Shown: positions 15,244-24,461, counted from the stretch's first letter. The stretch: 64,000 bases of DNA from Micrococcus lylae NBRC 15355 (GCF_001570885.1 NZ_BCSN01000005.1:21154-85153); one strand, 5' to 3'. A program made the numbers and translations. The notes: a model not told the origin generated them from the letters alone.

Positions 15244-18039
15244 ATGCCCAGCGACGAGACCGCCGCGCCCGCCGCAGGACCGCACCGCCTGCTGGTGCTG
15301 GACGGCCACTCCATGGCCTTCCGTGCCTTCTACGCCCTGCCCGCCGAGAACTTCGCCACGGACACCGGCCAGCACACCAATGCGGTCTACGGCTTCACCT
15401 CGATGCTGCTGACCATGATCCGCCAGCAGCGGCCCACCCACGTGGCGGTCGCCTTCGACCTGTCCGGCCCGACGTTCCGCTCCGAGGAGTACACGGAGTA
15501 CAAGGCCGGCCGCTCCGAGACTCCGGAGGAGTTCCACGGCCAGATCGACCTGATCGGCAAGGTCATGGAGGCCCTCGGCATCCCCACCGTCACCATGGAG
15601 GGCTACGAGGCCGACGACATCGTGGCGACCCTGGCCGCCCGCGCCGACGCCGCCGGCTGGCAGACCTGCGTGGTCTCCGGCGACCGGGACGCGTTCCAGC
15701 TCATCTCCGACACCACCACCGTGCTCTACCCGAAGAAGGGCGTCTCCGACATCCCTCCGATGAAGGCCGCGGACGTGGAGGCCAAGTACGGCGTGCGGCC
15801 GGAGCTCTACCCGGACCTCGCGGCGCTGGTGGGCGAGAAGGCGGACAACCTGCCCGGCGTCCCCGGCGTGGGTGCCGGCTTCGCCGCCAAGTGGCTCGAG
15901 AAGTACGGGGACCTGGACGGCGTGATCGCCCACGCGGACGAGATCACCGGCAAGAAGGGCCAGGCCCTGCGGGAGCACCTGGACGACGTGCGCCGCAACC
16001 GCCGCCTCAACGCGCTCGTGCGGGACCTGGACCTGCCGGTGACCGACGAGGCCATGCAGCTGTCCATGCCGGACCGCGCTTCGGTGGCCGAGCTCTTCGA
16101 CGCCCTGCAGTTCAACCGCATCCGTGAGCGCGTCTTCGAGGTGTTCTCCGAGCGCCTCGGGGCCGACGCACCCGCCGATCACGTCGAGGAGGCCCCCGCG
16201 GCCGTGGTGGTCACGGATCGGGCCGGGCTCGAGGAGTTCGTCTCCCGCCACGCCGGCTCCCTGCTCGGCGTCCACGTTCAGGTGGACGGTCCCGCGCTGC
16301 TGCCCAGGCGCAAGGTCCCGGTGCCGGGGGAGTACGGCGTGCCCGTGACCCTCGGCCTGGCCGTCGACGACGACGCCGTCGCGGTGGACCTCACGGCCGT
16401 CGGCGAGGATCTCGCCGCCGCCGTCCGCGAGCTGCTCGAAGACGCCGCCGTCACCAAGGCCGTCCACGACCTCAAGCGTGCCCTCAAGGCCCTGCGCACC
16501 GCCGGCGTGGGCGGGCAGCCCTGCGACGTGCTCGGCGTGGAGGACGACGTCTTCCTCGGCGCCTACCTGATCCAGCCGGACCGCCGGGACATCGGCCTGG
16601 ACTCCCTGGCAGGCGAGGACCTGCACACCCCGCTCGAGGCGCCGGCCGACGACGACGAGGGCCCGGCCCAGGGCGAGCTCGACCTGGACGGCGCCGCCGG
16701 CGCCGCCGAGGCCGCGGCCCGCGCCCGCAACGCCGTGCGCGCCGCCTGGATCGTCCGCCGCCTGTCCGAGGACTACACCCCGCGCCTGGTGGACCGCGGC
16801 GCCCAGGCGCTGCTGCGCGAGATCGAGATCCCGCTGTCCCGACTGCTGGCGGACATGGAGCTCGAGGGCATCGCCGTGGACCGCGAGCACCTCGAGGCGC
16901 TGCGCGCCGACTTCACCGCGGCCGCCGACGCCGCCAAGGAGTCCGCCTGGGCGTCCGTGGCGGAGGAGACCGGCGGAATGCAGGTCAACCTCGGCTCGCC
17001 CAAGCAGCTCCAGACCGTGCTGTTCGAGCACCTGGACATGCCGAAGACCCGCAAGACGAAGACGGGCTACTCCACGGACGTGGACTCCCTGAACTCGTTG
17101 CTGGAGCAGACCGGCCACCCGTTCCTGGAGAACCTCATGGCCCACCGCGACGCCACCAAGCTGCGCCAGACCGTGGACGGCCTGCTGGAGACCGTGGCGG
17201 AGGACGGCCGCATCCACACCACCTACTCGCAGACCGTGGCCACCACCGGCCGGCTGTCCTCTCTGCACCCGAACCTGCAGAACATCCCGGTCCGCACCAC
17301 GGAGGGCCGCCGCATCCGCGAGACCTTCGTGGCCGGCGAGGGCAACGTGCTGCTCTCGGCGGACTACTCGCAGATCGAGATGCGGATCATGGCGCACCTG
17401 TCCGAGGACGCCGGCCTGATCGAGGCGTTCCGCACCGGCGAGGACCTCCACGACTTCGTGGGCGCCCAGGTGTTCGGCTGCGAGCCGTCCGAGGTGACCG
17501 CCGAGCAGCGCTCCAAGGTCAAGGCCATGAGCTACGGCCTGGCCTACGGCCTGTCCTCGTTCGGCCTGTCCAAGCAGCTGAACATCGGCGTGGACGAGGC
17601 CCGCACGCTGATGAAGGGCTACTTCGACCGCTTCGGCGGCGTCCGCGACTACCTCCGCCACGTCGTGGCACAGGCCCGCCGGGACGGCTTCACCGCCACC
17701 ATCGAGGGCCGCCGGCGCTACCTGCCGGACCTGAACTCGGACAACCGCCAGCTGCGGGACATGGCCGAGCGCGCAGCCCTCAACGCTCCCATCCAGGGCT
17801 CGGCGGCCGACATCATCAAGCGCGCCATGCTGGACGTCGCCGCCGGCCTGGCCGAGGAGCGGCTGCGATCCCGCCTGCTGCTGCAGGTGCACGACGAGCT
17901 CATCCTGGAGGTCCCCGCTGACGAGCTGGAGGCCGCCACCGCACTGCTGAAGGAGCGCATGGGCCGGGCCGCCGAGCTGTCCGTGCCGCTGGACGTCCAC
18001 GTCGGACAGGGGGAGAGCTGGCATGCCGCAGCACACTGA
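15244..18039 (+). CDS. polA: DNA polymerase I
   Basis: PolA fills repair gaps and removes Okazaki primers. The 931-residue protein has an N-terminal 5'-nuclease domain (residues ~15-310; LVLDGHSMAFRAFYAL, YEADDIVATL, VSGDRDAFQL), a middle 3'-exonuclease-like domain, and a C-terminal polymerase domain. Motif A is DYSQIEMR with Asp707, motif B is RSKVKAMSYGLAYGLSSFG, and motif C is QVHDELILEV. The middle domain lacks a recognisable D-x-E proofreading motif, so proofreading is probably absent, as in other actinobacteria. Tyr764 occupies the O-helix position that is Phe762 in E. coli, a change known to reduce discrimination against dideoxynucleotides. The start has GAGAGGAG upstream. Confidence 0.97.
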   Translation: MPSDETAAPAAGPHRLLVLDGHSMAFRAFYALPAENFATDTGQHTNAVYGFTSMLLTMIRQQRPTHVAVAFDLSGPTFRSEEYTEYKAGRSETPEEFHGQIDLIGKVMEALGIPTVTMEGYEADDIVATLAARADAAGWQTCVVSGDRDAFQLISDTTTVLYPKKGVSDIPPMKAADVEAKYGVRPELYPDLAALVGEKADNLPGVPGVGAGFAAKWLEKYGDLDGVIAHADEITGKKGQALREHLDDVRRNRRLNALVRDLDLPVTDEAMQLSMPDRASVAELFDALQFNRIRERVFEVFSERLGADAPADHVEEAPAAVVVTDRAGLEEFVSRHAGSLLGVHVQVDGPALLPRRKVPVPGEYGVPVTLGLAVDDDAVAVDLTAVGEDLAAAVRELLEDAAVTKAVHDLKRALKALRTAGVGGQPCDVLGVEDDVFLGAYLIQPDRRDIGLDSLAGEDLHTPLEAPADDDEGPAQGELDLDGAAGAAEAAARARNAVRAAWIVRRLSEDYTPRLVDRGAQALLREIEIPLSRLLADMELEGIAVDREHLEALRADFTAAADAAKESAWASVAEETGGMQVNLGSPKQLQTVLFEHLDMPKTRKTKTGYSTDVDSLNSLLEQTGHPFLENLMAHRDATKLRQTVDGLLETVAEDGRIHTTYSQTVATTGRLSSLHPNLQNIPVRTTEGRRIRETFVAGEGNVLLSADYSQIEMRIMAHLSEDAGLIEAFRTGEDLHDFVGAQVFGCEPSEVTAEQRSKVKAMSYGLAYGLSSFGLSKQLNIGVDEARTLMKGYFDRFGGVRDYLRHVVAQARRDGFTATIEGRRRYLPDLNSDNRQLRDMAERAALNAPIQGSAADIIKRAMLDVAAGLAEERLRSRLLLQVHDELILEVPADELEAATALLKERMGRAAELSVPLDVHVGQGESWHAAAH

Positions 18040-19453
18040 CACGGTCGGCGGCGTCGCCGCCGCGGACACCACGACGACGGCCGCGCGCCCGGGTGCGTCC
18101 GGGGCCTCGGCCGTGGGCTCGCCTCAGGCGGCCCTCGCCGCCCACGGGCTGCGGCTGGAGGTCCTGCCCACCCCGGTGCGTCCGGCCGACGGGTCCGACC
18201 CGAAGGCCGCCGACTTCCCGGCCCAGGCCCTGTTCACCCGCGCCGTGGAGAAGGGCTTCTACGAGAAGGTCCCGGACGGCAGGGCCATGGACCAGTCGCT
18301 GGGCATGGACGCGGACGACGCCAAGCGCAGCCTCGGCGTCTACGCGGACGGAGACGACCCGGCCGCCCGCGAGCCGGTCGGCACCTTCGTGGACTGGGCC
18401 TCGACGCTCACCGTCTCCCCGGGCATCGAGCTGCCGGCGTGGCTGATCAGCAACGTCACCGTGTCGCCGGGACACCGCCGCCGCGGGATCCTCAGGGCGA
18501 TGATGGGGCGCTCCCTGACCGACGCCGTCGCGGCCGGCATGCCCGTGGCCGCGCTGACGGTCTCCGAGTCCGCCATCTACGGCCGCTTCGGCTTCGGCGT
18601 CTGCTGCCACGCCCGCCGGGCGCAGGTCCGCACCACCGGGCATGTGCAGATGCGCGGCCCGGCCGCGACCGGCACCGTCACCCGCGAGGACCCGCGCGAG
18701 GTGATCGATCAGGTCGACGCGCTGCAGCGCGAGCTGCAGCTGCTCACGCCCGGCAGTCCGCGCCGGCCCCAGACGCATCGCGTGATGTGGAAGGACGCGC
18801 TGGCCTCGGAGAACGACGGCAAGGGAGAGGGCTCCTTCGTCGGCCTGTACCGGGACGCCGAGGGCCGGGCGCGCGGAGCCGTGGTCTACCGGTTCAAGGG
18901 CTGGGAGACTGAGCCCGCCACCGTCCGGGTGCAGGCGTTCATGGCCGCCGACCCGGAGGCCTGGCGCGGCCTCGTCCGCTACCTGCTGGACCTCGACCTG
19001 ATCGAACGCGTCGAGTTCGCCCGCCTGCCGGACGACGGGGCCCTGGAGGCCGTGCTGGAGAACGCGCGCCTGGTGACGGTCACCGACCACTGGGACGACC
19101 TCTACCTGCGCATCCTCGACGTGCCGGCCTGCCTCGAGGGGCGGGCCTACGTCTCCGGTGTCGCCGGCGGTCTCACCCTGGCCGTGTCCGACCGGCACGG
19201 GTTCGCCGACGGCACGTGGCGGCTCACGGTGGCGGAGGGCCGCGGCCAGGTGGAGCGCCTGGCCGACGGTGCGCAGGAACAGGCCGATCTCGCCCTCGAC
19301 GTCGCGGAGCTGTCCGGCCTGTGGCTGGGCGGGGTCAGTGCCGTCACCGGCGTCCGCGCCGGCACGGTCCGGGAACGGACCCCCGGCGCGGCGGTCCTGC
19401 TGGACACGCTGCTGTCCTCCGCGGCACCCGTTCACCTGCTCACGGGATTCTGA
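18023..19453 (+). CDS. Eis-like GNAT N-acetyltransferase with C-terminal sterol-carrier-like domain
   Basis: A 476-residue protein of the Eis family: an N-terminal GNAT domain with the acetyl-CoA loop VSPGHRRRGILRAMM, a second GNAT-like domain, and an SCP2-like C-terminal domain. Two features of the Eis active site are visible: the tyrosine in SESAIYGRFGFG (general acid in Eis), and a protein ending exactly in Phe (…HLLTGF), whose terminal carboxylate serves as base in Eis. Eis enzymes acetylate amines including aminoglycosides; the natural substrate here is unknown. The ATG lies 17 bases inside the 3' end of polA, so it is probably co-expressed with polA. The N-terminal ~30 residues are low-complexity. 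Confidence 0.85.
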   Translation: MPQHTDTVGGVAAADTTTTAARPGASGASAVGSPQAALAAHGLRLEVLPTPVRPADGSDPKAADFPAQALFTRAVEKGFYEKVPDGRAMDQSLGMDADDAKRSLGVYADGDDPAAREPVGTFVDWASTLTVSPGIELPAWLISNVTVSPGHRRRGILRAMMGRSLTDAVAAGMPVAALTVSESAIYGRFGFGVCCHARRAQVRTTGHVQMRGPAATGTVTREDPREVIDQVDALQRELQLLTPGSPRRPQTHRVMWKDALASENDGKGEGSFVGLYRDAEGRARGAVVYRFKGWETEPATVRVQAFMAADPEAWRGLVRYLLDLDLIERVEFARLPDDGALEAVLENARLVTVTDHWDDLYLRILDVPACLEGRAYVSGVAGGLTLAVSDRHGFADGTWRLTVAEGRGQVERLADGAQEQADLALDVAELSGLWLGGVSAVTGVRAGTVRERTPGAAVLLDTLLSSAAPVHLLTGF

Positions 19454-19459
19454 TAGGCT
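19431..19459 (+). promoter_or_regulatory. Promoter of rpsA
   Basis: TTCACC (19431-19436), a 17-base spacer and TAGGCT (19454-19459). The promoter overlaps the end of the Eis-like gene and predicts a leader of about 112 bases before the rpsA ATG. The leader is unusually T-rich for this sequence. Confidence 0.7.
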
Positions 19460-19577
19460 GGACGAGCACTTTCGTGCGCTCACAGTTTTGTCCGTTTTCA
19501 ACCCATGCCGGGTCGCAGGCGCCGCTGTGTGTCCAGCCGCCTCGGCATGATCCACAACCCATCGGAGTCCCTCCTAC

Positions 19578-21029
19578 ATGACCACCACCTCCCACGCCCC
19601 GCAGGTCGCCATCAACGACATCGGCACCTCCGAGGAGCTGCTCGCCGCCATCGACGCGACCATCAAGTACTTCAACGATGGCGATCTCGTCGAGGGCACC
19701 GTCGTCAAGGTCGACCGCGACGAGGTCCTGCTCGACATCGGGTACAAGACCGAGGGCGTCATCCCGTCCCGCGAGCTGTCCATCAAGCACGACGTCGACC
19801 CGGACGAGGTCGTCGCCGTCGGTGACTCCGTCGAAGCCCTGGTCCTCACCAAGGAGGACAAGGAGGGACGCCTGATCCTGTCCAAGAAGCGTGCCCAGTA
19901 CGAGCGCGCCTGGGGCGACATCGAGAAGATCAAGGACGAGGACGGCGTCGTCGAGGGCGCCGTCATCGAGGTCGTCAAGGGCGGCCTCATCCTGGACATC
20001 GGCCTGCGCGGCTTCCTGCCGGCCTCCCTGGTCGAGATGCGCCGCGTCCGCGACCTGGCCCCGTACATCGGCCAGAAGCTCGAGGCCAAGATCATCGAGC
20101 TGGACAAGAACCGCAACAACGTGGTGCTGTCCCGCCGCGCCTGGCTCGAGCAGACCCAGTCCGAGGTCCGCTCCAACTTCCTCCACAAGCTGGAGAAGGG
20201 CCAGGTCCGCCAGGGCACCGTGTCGTCCATCGTCAACTTCGGCGCCTTCGTCGACCTGGGCGGCGTGGACGGCCTCGTGCACGTCTCCGAGCTGTCCTGG
20301 AAGCACATCGACCACCCGTCCGAGGTCGTCGAGGTGGGCCAGGAGGTCACCGTCGAGGTCCTCGAGGTGGACATGGACCGCGAGCGCGTCTCCTTGTCGC
20401 TGAAGGCGACCCAGGAGGACCCGTGGCAGCTGTTCGCCCGCACCCACGCCCTCGGCCAGGTCGTGCCGGGCAAGGTCACCAAGCTCGTCCCGTTCGGCGC
20501 GTTCGTGCGCGTCGAGGACGGCATCGAGGGCCTGGTGCACATCTCCGAGCTGGCCTCGCGCCACATCGACACCGCCGAGCAGGTCGTGTCGGTCAACGAC
20601 GAGCTGTTCGTGAAGGTCATCGACATCGACCTCGAGCGTCGCCGCATCTCACTGTCCCTCAAGCAGGCCAACGACGGTGTGGACCCGGACGGCACCGAGT
20701 TCGACCCGGCCCTGTACGGCATGGCCGCCGAGTACGACGACGAGGGCAACTACAAGTACCCCGAGGGCTTCGACGTCGAGACCAACGAGTGGATGGAGGG
20801 CTACGAGGCCGAGCGTGCCGCCTGGGAGCAGCAGTACGCCGACGCCCAGGCCCGCTGGGAGGCCCACAAGGAGCAGGTGCGCCGCGCCCTCGAGGAGGAC
20901 GCCAACGCCGGCGCCTCGCACGATGCCGGCGCCTCCTCCTACGTCTCCGAGGCTCCGGCCTCCGACGGCGGCACCCTGGCCTCCGACGAGGCCCTCGCCG
21001 CCCTGCGCGAGAAGCTCACCGGCAACTGA
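19578..21029 (+). CDS. rpsA: 30S ribosomal protein S1
   Basis: S1 binds single-stranded mRNA and helps position it on the 30S subunit. The 483-residue protein has four S1 OB-fold repeats, starting at about residues 33 (VEGTVVKVDRDEVLLDIGYK), 120 (VEGAVIEVVKGGLILDIGLR), 207 (RQGTVSSIVNFGAFVDLGG) and 292 (VPGKVTKLVPFGAFVRVED). Each has the RNA-binding face pattern; repeats three and four carry the strongest VHISELA/S motifs. The C-terminal ~100 residues are acidic and Ala/Ser-rich. Four domains is the normal actinobacterial form. A GGAG lies ten bases before the ATG, after a long leader. Confidence 0.96.
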   Translation: MTTTSHAPQVAINDIGTSEELLAAIDATIKYFNDGDLVEGTVVKVDRDEVLLDIGYKTEGVIPSRELSIKHDVDPDEVVAVGDSVEALVLTKEDKEGRLILSKKRAQYERAWGDIEKIKDEDGVVEGAVIEVVKGGLILDIGLRGFLPASLVEMRRVRDLAPYIGQKLEAKIIELDKNRNNVVLSRRAWLEQTQSEVRSNFLHKLEKGQVRQGTVSSIVNFGAFVDLGGVDGLVHVSELSWKHIDHPSEVVEVGQEVTVEVLEVDMDRERVSLSLKATQEDPWQLFARTHALGQVVPGKVTKLVPFGAFVRVEDGIEGLVHISELASRHIDTAEQVVSVNDELFVKVIDIDLERRRISLSLKQANDGVDPDGTEFDPALYGMAAEYDDEGNYKYPEGFDVETNEWMEGYEAERAAWEQQYADAQARWEAHKEQVRRALEEDANAGASHDAGASSYVSEAPASDGGTLASDEALAALREKLTGN

Positions 21030-21074
21030 TCCGCATCGGTTCGACAGGTCCTCGCTGAGGTCCTGACCGGACAG

Positions 21075-21113
21075 ACGGCGCCCCGTCCCTCCTTGTGAGG
21101 GACGGGGCGCCGT
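21075..21113. terminator. Bidirectional terminator between rpsA and the methyltransferase
   Basis: A perfect 17-bp inverted repeat (arm ACGGCGCCCCGTCCCTC) with a five-base loop CTTGT between two convergent genes. On the minus strand the stem is led by ACGACGACGG. Confidence 0.85.
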
Positions 21114-21135
21114 CGTCGTGTGCCGCCGGAGACGA

Positions 21136-22494
21136 TCACGCCCGGGTGGAGACGGTGACCGTGAAGGTGCGGTCGCGGGCCACCTGCCGCGTCGGGCCCA
21201 CGGCGGACTCGAGCACAGGGCGGTGGCGCAGGTGCGAGTTCCACACGCACCACAGCTGGCCGCCCGGTGCCAGCACGCGTCCGGCGGCGGCGATCATCCG
21301 GTGGGCGACCGTCGGGTCGACCGCCGTGCCGTCGTGGAACGGGGGATTGAGCAGCACCAGGCGCACCGAGGCGTCCGGCACGGTGGACAGGGCGTCGTCC
21401 TGCTCCACCCTGATGCGGTCCTGCAGGCCGTTCGCCGCCGTCGTCGCCGACGTCGAGGCCACGGCATCGGCCGACTGGTCCGAGGCCAGCACGGTCGCCT
21501 CCGGCCAGAGCAGCGCCGCCACCGCGGCCAGGGCGCCGTTGCCGCAGCCCGCGTCCAGGACGTCCGGTGCCGGAGCACCGGTACGGTCCACCGGGGCGGT
21601 CCACGGCACCTGCACGCTCAGGCCGGAGTCGGTTCTCACCACGCGGCTGTGCGGTTCGGGCACCGGCGGGCGGCGCTCGGCCAGTGTCTCGGCGAGCAGC
21701 CTGCTGCCCGGGTCCAGTGCGGCGCCGCCGAAGGTGGCCGGCCCGCCGACGAGCGTGAGCGGGCCGAGTCCCTTCACCCGATGGACGCCGGTGGCCGGCC
21801 CCGGGACCGCCACCTCCCGCCGGGGCCCGGCCGCCGTGAGCACCCGGGACTTGGACCGGCCGCGGCCGGGCACCACCGTGGTGAAGCAGCCGGCGAGCAC
21901 CTCGTTCATGGACGGGCTCATGTGCTTGTCGCGGCCTCCGGCCAGCACGAGCACGTCGGCCGCGGCCCAGCGGGCGATCCGCGCCGCCGTCAGGCGCAGC
22001 GCGTCCAGGGAGCGGGGCAGTGCCATCACCACCGTGTCGGCGCCGGACAGGGTCTGCCGGTCCACGCCGCCGATCGTCAGCCGTCCCCAGCCCTCGGCGC
22101 GCAGACGCTCCAGGTTCCCCGCCGAGGACGCAGCGGCCGAGGCCTCGTCCACACCGAGCCGCACGTCACGGCCGGCGGCGAGCAGTGGCAGTGCGAGCGC
22201 CCCATGCTGGTCGTGGAGCACCACGATGCGTCCGGACTGGCGGCCGGTCGCCTCCCAGCCGGCCAGGGTGTCCAGCAGAAGCAGGTCGGCCGCGTCGTGG
22301 GCCTGCCGCTGGCGGGAGCCGTGCAGCGGCTCGCGGCTGAGCCGGCCGAAGTCGAAGTCCGCGGTGAAGGCGTCCGGGAGGGCACCCAGGACGACGTCCG
22401 GGGTGCGGAGGCGGCCGTCGTCGGGGCGGGAGGCGGCGCGGGGCGCGGCGCCGTGCGAGGCAGGGCCGGAGGGGGCGGCGGAGGTCTCGGGCAT
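21136..22494 (-). CDS. Class I SAM methyltransferase, RsmC/RlmG-like
   Basis: A 452-residue two-part protein. The C-terminal half is a Rossmann methyltransferase with SAM motif VLDAGCGNGALAA and the catalytic NPPF motif (LLNPPFHDG), which marks enzymes that methylate an exocyclic amino nitrogen such as N2 of guanine in rRNA. The N-terminal half resembles a second, non-catalytic methyltransferase fold, as in RsmC and RlmG. The likely product is an m2G in 16S or 23S rRNA; which of the two cannot be decided here. The start at 22494 is chosen because a minus-strand TAGGAT lies seven bases upstream; an in-frame ATG at 22503 is the alternative. Confidence 0.82.
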   Translation of the reverse strand: MPETSAAPSGPASHGAAPRAASRPDDGRLRTPDVVLGALPDAFTADFDFGRLSREPLHGSRQRQAHDAADLLLLDTLAGWEATGRQSGRIVVLHDQHGALALPLLAAGRDVRLGVDEASAAASSAGNLERLRAEGWGRLTIGGVDRQTLSGADTVVMALPRSLDALRLTAARIARWAAADVLVLAGGRDKHMSPSMNEVLAGCFTTVVPGRGRSKSRVLTAAGPRREVAVPGPATGVHRVKGLGPLTLVGGPATFGGAALDPGSRLLAETLAERRPPVPEPHSRVVRTDSGLSVQVPWTAPVDRTGAPAPDVLDAGCGNGALAAVAALLWPEATVLASDQSADAVASTSATTAANGLQDRIRVEQDDALSTVPDASVRLVLLNPPFHDGTAVDPTVAHRMIAAAGRVLAPGGQLWCVWNSHLRHRPVLESAVGPTRQVARDRTFTVTVSTRA

Positions 22495-22501
22495 GTCCTC
22501 C

Positions 22502-22507
22502 ATCCTA
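22502..22507 (-). promoter_or_regulatory. -10 box of the RsmC/RlmG-like gene, apparent leaderless start
   Basis: Minus-strand TAGGAT exactly seven bases from the ATG at 22494. The intervening GGAGGAC could also act as a ribosome site only if transcription began further upstream. Confidence 0.5.
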
Positions 22508-22554
22508 GGAACCGGCAGGTGTGCGCTGTGCCCCGCTGACGGGCCCACGAGGGG

Positions 22555-22583
22555 TTGTGGACGTCACAGCGTCCCCCTACGGT
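22555..22583 (+). promoter_or_regulatory. Promoter of the first BCCT transporter
   Basis: TTGTGG (22555-22560), a 17-base spacer and TACGGT (22578-22583), giving a leader of ~50 bases to the ATG at 22640. Confidence 0.65.
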
Positions 22584-22639
22584 GGGGCAGAGGTTTTCAC
22601 AGAATCGCACGTCAACTCCACCTTCTGGAAGGCAGCTGA

Positions 22640-24406
22640 ATGCTCACGAGACTGCACAACAGCCTCGGACTGCGGACCAACCCGCAGATCTTCTTCGTCT
22701 CGGCGGCCATCGTGGTCGTCTTCTCCGCGCTCATGGTGCTCGTCCCCGGCGCCATGCAGGCCGGATTCGGCGCGGTCGCCGCGTGGATCGCCGGCAATCT
22801 CGGCTGGTTCTACGTCCTGGCCATCACCGGCATGATCCTCTTCGCGTTCGGCATCGCCTTCAGCCGGTACGGCCGGCTGAAGCTCGGCGACGACGACGCC
22901 ACCCCGGAGTACTCCGGCCTCGCCTGGTTCGGCATGCTCTTCGCCGCGGGCATGGGCGCGACCCTCATGTTCTGGGGCGTGGCCGAGCCGGTCAGCCACT
23001 TCGCCGACCCGCCCATGTACGGCACCGAGCCGGAGACCGTCCAGGCCGCGTCCGAGGCCATGGGCATCGCGAACTTCCACCTCGGACTGCACATGTGGGG
23101 CATCTTCATCGTCCCCGCGCTGGCCTTCGCGTACTTCACGTACAAGCGCAAGCTCCCGCCGCGCATGTCCTCGGCCTTCCAGCCGCTGATCGGCGAGAAG
23201 ATCCACGGACCGATCGGCAAGGCCATCGACATCCTCGCCGTCGTCGCCACCATCTTCGGCATCTCCGTGTCCGTGGGCCAGGGAGCCCTGCAGATCAACA
23301 GCGGCGCCAACATCATGTTCGGCGTCCCGATCGCCGGCTGGGTGCAGGCGGCGATCCTCGCGATCATCACCGCCGTCGCCCTGATGTCCGTGGTCGCCGG
23401 CCTGGACAAGGGTGTCAAGCGCCTGTCCTACATCAACATCACCATCGCCATCGCCCTGCTGATCTACATCCTCATGTTCGGCGCGACCACGCAGGCCGTG
23501 CAGGGCACCGTGGAGTCCATCGGCCAGTACCTGACGATGATCCCGGCGCTGGCGTTCTTCAACACCACCTGGAGCGAGTCCGACTGGACCGGCGACTGGG
23601 CCGTGTTCTACTTCGCCTGGACCGCCACCTGGGCGCCGTTCGTGGGCATGTTCATCGCCCGCATCTCCCGCGGCCGCACCATCCGCCAGTTCGTGCTCGG
23701 CGTGCTGCTGCTGCCGACCGCCTTCACCTTCATCTGGCTCGGGGTCATGGGTGTGAACGCCTTCAAGCTCGAGCTGGCCGGCGAGGCGAACTTCGTGGAG
23801 ACCATCGTGGAGGAGGGGGACATCCCCGGCTCCCTGTTCCAGTTCCTCGGCCACTTCCCGCTGCTCGAGGTCACCTCGATGGTGGCGCTGATCTGCATCA
23901 CCGTCTTCTTCATCACCTCCATCGACTCGGCCGCCCTGGTGATCGATTCGATGTCCTCCGGCTACGACGACGTGGGGCCGACCCGCCAGCGCGTGTTCTG
24001 GGCCATCTCCATCGGCCTGGTCTGCACCGTGCTGCTGACCACCACCGGCGAGGAGTCGCTCTCCGCGCTGCAGGAGGTCATCAAGGTGATCGGCCTGCCC
24101 GTCACGATGATGATGTTCCTGCAGGCGCTCTGCCTGGTGCGCGCGGTCCGCGAGGACTACGGCGGACTCGCCCCGATCCGCACCCGCCAGTGGAAGCCGG
24201 TGATCCCGATCGAGGAGTATCACCGCCGTGCCGGGGAGGACGAGCACGACATCAGCGACTACTCCATGCGACCGGCCTACGAGGAGGGCACCGAGCCCGA
24301 GTTCGACCGCTGGGAGCCCAGAGGCGTGCCGACCGCCGGCCCCGCCGACCGGGTCCGCAGCGAGCATCCGACCGGCAGCGACGCCGCGGACAAGACCAGC
24401 GGCTGA
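22640..24406 (+). CDS. BCCT-family osmolyte transporter (glycine betaine/choline/carnitine type)
   Basis: A 588-residue secondary carrier with about 12 hydrophobic helices. Family hallmarks are GMGATLMFWGVAEP in an early helix (the cation/substrate glycine-rich segment), GQGALQINSG, and the aromatic box GDWAVFYFAWTATWAPFVG with RISRGRTIRQF just after it. BCCT carriers import betaine-like compatible solutes, usually with Na+. The C-terminal ~80 residues are hydrophilic and acidic, in the place where osmosensing tails occur in BetP. It is strongly similar along its whole length to the transporter part of the gene at 25396, so the pair are paralogues. The exact solute is not determinable. Confidence 0.93.
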   Translation: MLTRLHNSLGLRTNPQIFFVSAAIVVVFSALMVLVPGAMQAGFGAVAAWIAGNLGWFYVLAITGMILFAFGIAFSRYGRLKLGDDDATPEYSGLAWFGMLFAAGMGATLMFWGVAEPVSHFADPPMYGTEPETVQAASEAMGIANFHLGLHMWGIFIVPALAFAYFTYKRKLPPRMSSAFQPLIGEKIHGPIGKAIDILAVVATIFGISVSVGQGALQINSGANIMFGVPIAGWVQAAILAIITAVALMSVVAGLDKGVKRLSYINITIAIALLIYILMFGATTQAVQGTVESIGQYLTMIPALAFFNTTWSESDWTGDWAVFYFAWTATWAPFVGMFIARISRGRTIRQFVLGVLLLPTAFTFIWLGVMGVNAFKLELAGEANFVETIVEEGDIPGSLFQFLGHFPLLEVTSMVALICITVFFITSIDSAALVIDSMSSGYDDVGPTRQRVFWAISIGLVCTVLLTTTGEESLSALQEVIKVIGLPVTMMMFLQALCLVRAVREDYGGLAPIRTRQWKPVIPIEEYHRRAGEDEHDISDYSMRPAYEEGTEPEFDRWEPRGVPTAGPADRVRSEHPTGSDAADKTSG

Positions 24407-24426
24407 GCGCAGCGGCAGTCGGACGA

Positions 24427-24461
24427 CGACGGCCCCGCACCGTCACGGTGCGGGGCCGTCG
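24427..24461 (+). terminator. Terminator after the first BCCT gene
   Basis: A 17-bp inverted repeat (arm CGACGGCCCCGCACCGT) with almost no loop, led by GACGACGACGG (from 24422). It lies only eight bases before the 3' end of the convergent yigZ-family gene, and may act on both. Confidence 0.8.

Noticed and set aside
15223..18072. A 949-codon minus-strand frame opposite polA
   Set aside because: Shadow of polA: no domains, repetitive Gly/Val/His/Gln-rich composition, no promoter or ribosome site.
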